From a virus, in the IMG/VR virus record IMGVR_UViG_3300035670_000548, positions 1 to 39,879 of that record: a stretch of DNA of 39,879 bases; one strand, given 5' to 3'. Numbering within the stretch: the first letter of the stretch is position 1; each line of letters begins with the position of its first letter. A program made the translations under genes and the position numbers. Positions 36,215 through 39,879 of this stretch are shown here, piece by piece. The notes under the pieces were generated by a model. It was not told the origin of the DNA. It worked only from the letters and a program-made list of their open reading frames with translations, and did not search any database.

Positions 36215-36475
36215 TTATTTATTAGTGTTTTTTGATTCATAAAGAGGTTCTGTTCCATATTCCCAATCATCATAATCTTCATCATTACGAATTTTTGCAT
36301 GAATTTCATTTTGATGGTGAAAATCGTGCTTTTTAGGTGTTAAATCGTCATTTGCGATCTCACGAAGCATCTTTTGCTTCTGAATTTTGTCTTCCCAACC
36401 ATACTCACTAGCTAAAAATTCAGTCCCCCACTCATTTCTCATAAAATTCTGGTCCTTATCGACTTTTTTGGTCAT
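36215..36475 (-). CDS. Hypothetical acidic protein (86 aa)
   Basis: Not recognised with a function. The protein is strongly charged, with NEWGTEFLASEYGWEDKIQK near the start, HDFHHQNEIHAKIRNDEDYD and WEYGTEPLYESK near the end. It has no membrane segment or Cys pair. The start is well supported by GGAG about eight bases before ATG 36475. It overlaps the 3' end of the 223-aa gene by 20 bases, and its TAA lies in the gp25 late promoter. It belongs to the last gene before the baseplate operon; a link to baseplate assembly is only positional. Confidence 0.75.
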   Translation of the reverse strand: MTKKVDKDQNFMRNEWGTEFLASEYGWEDKIQKQKMLREIANDDLTPKKHDFHHQNEIHAKIRNDEDYDDWEYGTEPLYESKNTNK

Positions 36476-37127
36476 TTTTTTGCTCCTGATTTGTTAGATC
36501 AGAACTTTTTACGGGGTTGCTATCCCGTGTATCGATATAAAATCCTTCTCTTAGGTAGTCTTTGTCCTCAACAAAGGTCAAATTTTCCATTTTTTCTATT
36601 TTTTCACCAACCCAAACTGGAATAGCAACATTATTCCCATATCTGAAGTCAGGATTTCTTCTAAAATGAACTTCTATGAGTTTATTGTCAATGAATTCAC
36701 AATTTATCCACTCATAATCACCTTTCAAGTCATTTAGAATTTCAGGAAATTCTACTTTTCTATCTACTTTATACCACTTTTTCCATTTGTAGAATGGAGC
36801 TTCTAATTGTTTCTCTCCAATCACAACTAAAGAGGATTCTTTTCTATAGAAATCAACACTCATGTGTTCACCTTCAAAGATTTCACACCAGAATTCTGCT
36901 GGATGAAAATGTTCCGTACTATCTTCTATAGGTACTACACGAGAAAATCGCCCCATACCGAGTATATTAATACTTGGTCGGACGATATAATTACCTGGAT
37001 ATGGAACAGGCACCCCTGTAGGTCCACAGAGATGCCTTAGACGAGTATTTAAGATTAGTTTGTTATATACCCACAGATCTTCTTCATGAATTGATTTCCA
37101 TTCATCGTTGGAATCAAAATAATACAT
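36456..37127 (-). CDS. Conserved phage protein of unknown function, ATP-grasp-like features (223 aa)
   Basis: Not assigned to a T4 gene; comparison with T4 gp53, expected near gp25, shows no match. The order of motifs resembles small ATP-grasp enzymes: WVYNKLILNTRLRHLCGPTG then VPVPYPGNYIVRPSINILGM (about 19-58), PAEFWCEIFEGEHMSVDFYR (about 76-95) and INCEFIDNKLIEVHFRRNPD (about 141-160). In the last of these the E..H/R.N region would correspond to the metal-binding end. I recall similar proteins in cyanophages annotated only as hypothetical. The C-terminus is polar and disordered-looking (LTNQEQKNDQKSR). A modifying or ligase role is speculative. The ATG at 37127 has only a weak GGA ahead. 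Confidence 0.72.
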   Translation of the reverse strand: MYYFDSNDEWKSIHEEDLWVYNKLILNTRLRHLCGPTGVPVPYPGNYIVRPSINILGMGRFSRVVPIEDSTEHFHPAEFWCEIFEGEHMSVDFYRKESSLVVIGEKQLEAPFYKWKKWYKVDRKVEFPEILNDLKGDYEWINCEFIDNKLIEVHFRRNPDFRYGNNVAIPVWVGEKIEKMENLTFVEDKDYLREGFYIDTRDSNPVKSSDLTNQEQKNDQKSR

Positions 37128-37153
37128 GTTCCAATCTGTGACCTCTTTACTAT

Positions 37154-37288
37154 TTAACCTTTACCTTGTCCACGATACTTCTTTTTACGACCATTGCGAG
37201 AGGTTGCTGATAGAAGTGTGCGAGCAGAGCGGCCTTGACGAGTTTTCTTAGGTGCTCCGGGTTGAAAAGTATTTCCTTTAAGTGCCAT
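37154..37288 (-). CDS. Very basic small protein (44 aa)
   Basis: The sequence MALKGNTFQPGAPKKTRQGR continues with SARTLLSATSRNGRKKKYRG and ends QGKG. It has about a dozen Lys/Arg and no acidic residue. Similar Arg/Lys-rich short proteins with the SARTLLSATSRN core occur in T4-like cyanophages, by recall. It has a strong GGAGG ribosome site and its ATG shares a base with the stop of the 51-aa gene upstream (TAATG), so the two are co-translated. Nucleic-acid or ribosome binding is likely from composition, but unproven. Confidence 0.82.
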   Translation of the reverse strand: MALKGNTFQPGAPKKTRQGRSARTLLSATSRNGRKKKYRGQGKG

Positions 37289-37443
37289 TAGATTTCCTCC
37301 AGTTCAATTAAATTTGGATCAACGTCATCTCCCGAGAAAAAAGATTCTGAGAGTTCTTGAAGAACCTCAGTACATTCTTCTGCACTGAGGTTTGAATAAA
37401 TTTTACGTCCTTCATATAGGACATTGTAGAGTTTTTCCGTCAT
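37288..37443 (-). CDS. Conserved small acidic protein (51 aa)
   Basis: The sequence begins MTEKLYNVLYEGRKIYSNLS and continues with AEECTEVLQELSESFFSG. It resembles a short protein common in cyanophages (by recall), with an N-terminal beta hairpin and a helix. The ATG overlaps the glycosyltransferase stop as TGATG and the stop overlaps the next ATG as TAATG, so three genes are translationally linked. Function unknown. Confidence 0.82.
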   Translation of the reverse strand: MTEKLYNVLYEGRKIYSNLSAEECTEVLQELSESFFSGDDVDPNLIELEEI

Positions 37444-38210
37444 CAAATAATACGAGTCTTTTCGTGCCCAACACGAATACGAGGATCACACCAAATCTGA
37501 TAACCCTTGTCAATTGCATCAAGACAGAATGACACATCTTCTCCACACATATCTTGTACTGCACCAGACTCAAAGACTTGCATCTTAGGAGCAAACCAAG
37601 GATATTCAATATTCTCAAAGACACCCTTCTTAATGAGCACCCATCCAAAACCTGTGTAGTCTACAGTAAATGGCTTACGACGCTTCTGAATAGAATCCAC
37701 AGTTTCGTGGTTCATGACTCCACCATTCTTACGGAAGTCATCTTCTTCCAACCAGTGTGCGACAGAGGTTGTGTGTCCATCTTCTGTAGCATACCATCCA
37801 GCAACAATCTCCTTCTCTTCACCTTCTTGATTCAGAGCAAGATCACAGAGCTGCCAGAACTTGTTAGAATCAAAAACAATATCACTATCAATCCAGAGTT
37901 GATAATCATATTGCAATTTCCCATCCCAAGGTACTTGCTTAGGTCCACGAAGTACATTTGCTCCAAGAACTTTACAACGTGCAAAGTTTACCATGGACGA
38001 ATAATCTTGTGAAATCTGAATACTCATTCCATTTTGTACAAGATCAAAACAAAGTTGTACAAATGCTTTTAGAAAAATAAAAGAGCATCCTCGACCAGGT
38101 AGACAAAATACAATTGACTTCCCTTTCATCCTCTCTTTAATAGCACCATAATCCCAATCTTCAGTTTGTTGCTTAGGTGCTGCTGCTTTAACAGTGAATC
38201 CTTTTGCCAT
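37443..38210 (-). CDS. Glycosyltransferase, GT-A fold (255 aa)
   Basis: This is a likely sugar transferase. Residues 31-110 form the nucleotide-sugar part. KSIVFCLPGRGCSFIFLKAF opens it, SSMVNFARCKVLGANVLRG follows, and the DxD-type metal site is LWIDSDIVF (Asp 108, Asp 110). Later landmarks are GFGWVLIKKGVFENI (187-201), the acidic acceptor-site motif CGEDVSFCLDAIDKGYQIW (222-240; Glu 224, Asp 225) and a C-terminal His in RVGHEKT (249). The order matches GT2-like enzymes found in T4-like cyanophages. Target unknown: phage DNA, capsid or host surface glycans are all possible. It has its own sigma-70-type promoter 25 bases upstream, unlike the late genes. Confidence 0.85.
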   Translation of the reverse strand: MAKGFTVKAAAPKQQTEDWDYGAIKERMKGKSIVFCLPGRGCSFIFLKAFVQLCFDLVQNGMSIQISQDYSSMVNFARCKVLGANVLRGPKQVPWDGKLQYDYQLWIDSDIVFDSNKFWQLCDLALNQEGEEKEIVAGWYATEDGHTTSVAHWLEEDDFRKNGGVMNHETVDSIQKRRKPFTVDYTGFGWVLIKKGVFENIEYPWFAPKMQVFESGAVQDMCGEDVSFCLDAIDKGYQIWCDPRIRVGHEKTRII

Positions 38211-38234
38211 AAGAAAAATAAACCTTCAGTTCAA

Positions 38235-38264
38235 ATTTTAACAGTCTATATATGCCTTTGTCAA
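38235..38264 (-). promoter_or_regulatory. Sigma-70-type promoter for the glycosyltransferase operon
   Basis: On the minus strand a perfect TTGACA (38264-38259) is followed after 18 bases by TAAAAT (38240-38235); TTAAAA at 17 bases is the alternative. The start of transcription would fall near 38228, about 18 bases before the ATG, with GAAGG in the short leader. It fills the 55-base gap after the 63-aa gene. This points to transcription by the host polymerase before late genes. Confidence 0.65.
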
Positions 38265-38265
38265 A

Positions 38266-38457
38266 TTAATGTGATGAATTTAAAATAGTCTCCTTATTTA
38301 CCAATAATTCTTCATATGACAAATCCTCAACACTATAATCAGTCTTCATTAAACCAACCATATTATTGAGCGTCTGCCAAGTTATTTGAAACTCTTCTTC
38401 TTTTATTGAATGAAATAAACATCTATCCTTTGCATAGATGTGATAAACCTTTTCCAT
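38266..38457 (-). CDS. Conserved small protein of cyanophage type (63 aa)
   Basis: The start MEKVYHIYAKDRCLFHSIKE is followed by a helical part, ITWQTLNNMVGLMKTDYSVE, and then DLSYEELLV. It resembles a short protein widely present in T4-like cyanophages, by recall. No catalytic motif is visible. GGAG lies about eleven bases before the ATG. A possible promoter is inside the preceding gene. Function unknown. Confidence 0.8.
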   Translation of the reverse strand: MEKVYHIYAKDRCLFHSIKEEEFQITWQTLNNMVGLMKTDYSVEDLSYEELLVNKETILNSSH

Positions 38458-38492
38458 ATGAAAAATATCTCCGGAAATTTTTTTAGCAAATC

Positions 38493-38633
38493 TTAATTTA
38501 CTATTGCATTATATATCAGTACTATCAAAAACCCAAGTGGTATTAGCACTACTCTACTTGTCGTCTTTGGATATCTGATTATCCAACCTGCAAGTATTAC
38601 TCTCCAAAAATTCCAGTATGGGGTCTTTCTCAT
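38493..38633 (-). CDS. Small single-pass membrane protein (46 aa)
   Basis: The frame reads MRKTPYWNFWRVILAGWIIR, then YPKTTSRVVLIPLGFLIVLI, then YNAIVN and TAA. The second half (about 27-44) is a hydrophobic helix of membrane length, preceded by a basic aromatic segment, so an N-in topology is likely. The ATG overlaps the HNH endonuclease stop as ATGA, fitting coupled translation. I recall similar short WNFWR..AGWIIRYP proteins in cyanophages. Function unknown; inner-membrane action during infection is inferred. Confidence 0.78.
   Translation of the reverse strand: MRKTPYWNFWRVILAGWIIRYPKTTSRVVLIPLGFLIVLIYNAIVN
38508..38536 (-). promoter_or_regulatory. Possible sigma-70-type promoter inside the 46-aa membrane gene
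   Basis: The minus strand has TTGGGT (38536-38531), 17 bases, then a perfect TATAAT (38513-38508). It lies within coding sequence, about 50 bases before the 63-aa gene. The -35 matches only three of six bases, so this is tentative. Confidence 0.35.
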
Positions 38634-39031
38634 CGATTTGCTCTATTCGTTTTTCTATCACACCATCTTAGATTTGATGGATGATTGTTTTCCTTATTCC
38701 TATCAATATGATCAACCTCTGATAACCCTAAAGGATTCTCAATAAGTGTTTCTGCAATTAATCTATGAACAGAATATCTGAACCTCTTTAAGTTCTTTCC
38801 AGTATTATCTTTAATTGATATATTGATACCTTTGTATGCCCCACCTTTGAACTTTTGATACCTAGTGTCACCTCCTCTATAATGCTCAGGAACTCTTTTT
38901 AATTTCCCTTTCCAAGACTTATTTCCACTAGTGTGCCATTCTGTCCATATTTGTCCATCTTCAGAAATATAATATCCATTAAACTTTGTGGGGTAAAAAT
39001 TACCTCCGGAAAAATTTTTTGAGTGTGACAT
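38630..39031 (-). CDS. HNH homing-type endonuclease (133 aa)
   Basis: This is a free-standing homing-endonuclease relative that would nick or cut DNA. The N-terminal FNGYYISEDGQIWTEW (17-32) resembles a NUMOD4-type DNA-recognition element. The C-terminal HNH_3-type core is VHRLIAETLIENPLGLSEVD followed by HIDRNKENNHPSNLRWC (88-124), with His 108, Asn 120 and the usual spacing. It appears intact. Its TGA overlaps the ATG of the small membrane protein, and it has an AGATAA-rich leader without a clear ribosome site. A second HNH gene lies on the opposite strand less than 500 bases away, so this is a mobile-endonuclease hotspot. Confidence 0.88.
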   Translation of the reverse strand: MSHSKNFSGGNFYPTKFNGYYISEDGQIWTEWHTSGNKSWKGKLKRVPEHYRGGDTRYQKFKGGAYKGINISIKDNTGKNLKRFRYSVHRLIAETLIENPLGLSEVDHIDRNKENNHPSNLRWCDRKTNRANR

Positions 39032-39190
39032 TTATCTCGAAAAAGACATACAGTGTAGGTTAGGGTAGTGGTCGATTTTTAATAAGGGGGGGGGGGTTAT
39101 AAACGCAACGCCCCCAGGCGCTATAAACGATCCGCCCAAATTAACTGCCAAACGACTACATTAACGCATAAGGTATTCGTGTACTTTATG
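39032..39190. other. Leader region with 11-G tract, no gene seen
   Basis: This non-coding stretch lies between the HNH gene and its upstream promoter. It contains a run of eleven G (39086-39096; C on the transcribed strand) and a pair of TATAAACG octamers. No ORF with a credible start and no tRNA was seen. If the promoter at 39191-39219 is used, this would be a roughly 150-base 5' leader. The homopolymer may also mark a sequencing weak point. Confidence 0.6.
39098..39129. repeat. Short direct repeat TATAAACG, 24 bases apart
   Basis: TATAAACG occurs at 39098-39105 and 39122-39129. Each is followed after three bases by CGCCC (CAACGCCC and ATCCGCCC with the preceding bases), giving a two-copy unit of about 16 bases. 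It lies directly after the G11 tract. It is too short and too few in number to name; a protein-binding site is possible. Confidence 0.5.
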
Positions 39191-39219
39191 AGTATAACAT
39201 AAGGGCACCACAGTGTCAA
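39191..39219 (-). promoter_or_regulatory. Strong sigma-70-type promoter for the HNH/small-gene cluster
   Basis: The minus strand reads TTGACA (39219-39214), a 17-base spacer, then TATACT (39196-39191). The -35 is perfect and the -10 matches five of six bases. Transcription would begin near 39184 toward the HNH gene. The -35 element and part of the spacer lie inside the dyad at 39202-39232, which may serve as an operator or as a terminator of the preceding 46-aa gene. Confidence 0.7.
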
Positions 39220-39232
39220 ACTGCAGTGCCCT
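39202..39232. terminator. Interrupted hairpin overlapping the promoter (terminator or operator)
   Basis: AGGGCAC (39202-39208) pairs with GTGCCCT (39226-39232), and CAGT (39211-39214) pairs with ACTG (39220-39223), with a CA/CA internal loop and a GTCAA tip. It begins nine bases after the stop of the minus-strand 46-aa gene, as a terminator would. The T-run after it is weak (TTATGTTATAC). The overlap with TTGACA makes an operator equally plausible. Confidence 0.5.
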
Positions 39233-39240
39233 CTAAGTTA

Positions 39241-39381
39241 TCAGAAGTCGATCACATCTGCAGTGGGTTCGTTATAACCCTGCTCAGAGGATTGATCAGC
39301 AACGATTGCATCCAGAATGGACAGAATCTCAGCGCCATTAGATGCTTTGCTGATCAGAGAAATCATCAGTGACTTAGACAT
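39241..39381 (-). CDS. Conserved small protein of cyanophage type (46 aa)
   Basis: The frame reads MSKSLMISLISKASNGAEIL, then SILDAIVADQSSEQGYNEPT, then ADVIDF and TGA. The MSKSL..SL......GxEILxILDAIVAD pattern is shared with short proteins I recall from many T4-like cyanophages. It is helical at the N-terminus with an acidic tail. No Shine-Dalgarno site is seen. It is transcribed away from the plus-strand HNH gene; its own promoter was not identified with confidence. Function unknown. Confidence 0.78.
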   Translation of the reverse strand: MSKSLMISLISKASNGAEILSILDAIVADQSSEQGYNEPTADVIDF

Positions 39382-39414
39382 AATAAAGAAGAAAGAGTAA
39401 TGAACTGTGAGGTG

Positions 39415-39457
39415 CCTAGTTTAGAGCCATTCGACAGGGCTTGAGTTGTTAACTAGG
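39415..39457. repeat. Inverted repeat CCTAGTT / AACTAGG around the plus-strand promoter
   Basis: CCTAGTT (39415-39421) and AACTAGG (39451-39457) are perfect 7-base inverted copies separated by 29 bases. The right arm lies within the spacer of the plus-strand promoter and the -35 lies between the arms. A looping operator or a long-loop hairpin is possible. A degraded tRNA-like element was considered because of the acceptor-like arms, but no cloverleaf fits. Confidence 0.45.
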
Positions 39458-39469
39458 GTGTGATATAAT
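39441..39469 (+). promoter_or_regulatory. Sigma-70-type promoter for the plus-strand HNH gene
   Basis: TTGAGT (39441-39446), 17 bases, then a perfect TATAAT (39464-39469). Transcription would start near 39476, about 19 bases before the ATG at 39495. This favours that start over the in-frame ATG at 39468, which would lie in the -10 region. Confidence 0.65.
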
Positions 39470-39494
39470 GATCTTAAGGTATATTCAATGTGTG

Positions 39495-39879
39495 ATGGTT
39501 AGTGATAAGAGACATCCATACTTCAGTGACTATTCAATAACAACTGATGGGCGAGTAATCAGTCACAAATGGGGTAAAGATAGAGAACTTAAGCAACATC
39601 ATGACAGGAAAGGTTACTTACAAGTTAAGGTCCTAAAAGAAGGAAAAGAGTATACTAAAAAGGTCCATAGATTAGTAGCAGAGACCTATATCGAAAATCC
39701 AAATAATCACTCACAAGTTAATCATATCAATGAGATCAAAGACAATAACAGTGTCGAAAACTTAGAGTGGTGTGATAACCAATACAACCAAGAATACTCA
39801 AGATCAAAGTATTATCTGTTGGAGAACTTAGAGACTGGTGATATAGTCTCAGTCTTCAATCTTAGAAAGACCTGCAAAG
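39495..39879 (+). CDS. HNH homing-type endonuclease (partial, C-terminus beyond window)
   Basis: 128 residues are visible on the plus strand, opposite to every other clear gene here. The N-terminal HPYFSDYSITTDGRVISHKW (7-26) is NUMOD4-like. The HNH_3 core is VHRLVAETYIENPNNHSQVN followed by HINEIKDNNSVENLEWC (57-93), with His 77 and Asn 89. After this YYLLENLETGDIVSVFNLRK begins a NUMOD1-like DNA-binding tail that continues outside. ATG 39495 is chosen because the promoter start is near 39476; an in-frame ATG at 39468 would add nine residues (MILRYIQCV) and cannot be excluded. The protein differs clearly from the minus-strand HNH gene, so the two are not recent duplicates. Confidence 0.85.
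   Translation, partial: MVSDKRHPYFSDYSITTDGRVISHKWGKDRELKQHHDRKGYLQVKVLKEGKEYTKKVHRLVAETYIENPNNHSQVNHINEIKDNNSVENLEWCDNQYNQEYSRSKYYLLENLETGDIVSVFNLRKTCK

Noticed and set aside
36456-37127. Assignment as baseplate wedge gp53
   Set aside because: gp53 is expected near gp25, but the sequence does not resemble T4 gp53 and carries different conserved motifs.
37554-38012. Plus-strand 152-codon frame opposite the glycosyltransferase
   Set aside because: Antisense to a gene with clear catalytic motifs; no independent evidence.
39415-39457. Possible tRNA or tmRNA remnant
   Set aside because: The 7-base arms look like an acceptor stem but only 29 bases lie between them and no T-arm or anticodon arm can be drawn.

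Overview
The window is a 40-kb piece of an A+T-rich contractile-tailed phage related to T4. The closest fit is a marine T4-like myovirus of the cyanophage type. Genes recognised by their T4 counterparts run on the minus strand in the order 25, 6, 7, 8, (9-12 replaced), 13, 14, 15, 16, 17, 18 when read from high to low coordinates, which is the T4 virion-gene order. The marine assignment rests on a DUF4815-type tail protein, a YHYH domain inside the gp7 counterpart, very long repeat-built baseplate and neck proteins, and a cluster of tiny proteins of the kind seen in cyanophages (for example those starting MEKVYHIYAKD, MTEKLYNVLYEG and MSKSL). No photosynthesis gene, tRNA, CRISPR array or integrase was seen, so the host is not settled.

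Layout from right to left, in the direction of late transcription. At 39,495-39,879 a plus-strand HNH homing-type endonuclease runs off the window; it is the only clear plus-strand gene. From 39,381 down to 36,456 lies a cluster of small genes: a 46-aa protein, an HNH endonuclease, a 46-aa membrane protein, a 63-aa protein, a glycosyltransferase, a 51-aa protein, a 44-aa basic protein and a 223-aa protein of unknown role. Host-type sigma-70 promoters can be read here: TTGACA-17-TATACT, TTGACA-18-TAAAAT and, on plus, TTGAGT-17-TATAAT. From 36,475 to 12,121 lies the baseplate block: an 86-aa protein, gp25, gp6, a 4,006-residue gp7 counterpart, gp8 and a 2,713-residue DUF4815 protein. From 12,119 to 6,768 lies the neck and packaging block: two small proteins, gp13, a repeat-expanded gp14, gp15 and gp16. 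From 6,781 to 2,987 four genes separate the two terminase genes. They are a 51-aa and a 102-aa protein with N-termini like the T4 capsid-targeting peptide, a 684-aa protein strung together from small modules, and a 424-aa structural-type protein. Then come gp17, a 76-aa zinc-ribbon protein and the first 341 residues of the tail sheath gp18.

Genes are packed with 1-7 base gaps or stop/start overlaps, so the block behaves as a few long late transcripts. Promoter-like octamers of the T4 late type (NATAAATA) occur ahead of gp25, gp8, gp13, gp15 and gp18. In four of the five cases the octamer overlaps the stop codon of the preceding gene.

The most notable points are: the insertion of putative capsid-internal proteins between genes 16 and 17, including a 51-aa gene that is easy to miss; the same beta-rich repeat modules shared among gp14, gp8, the gp7 counterpart, the DUF4815 protein and gp15; and the compact promoter/dyad/homopolymer region at 39,032-39,500 between two homing-type endonucleases. 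Several genes were found by direct reading because they are short or cut by the window edge: 6,626-6,781, 37,154-37,288, 37,288-37,443, 38,493-38,633, 39,241-39,381, and the two edge genes.
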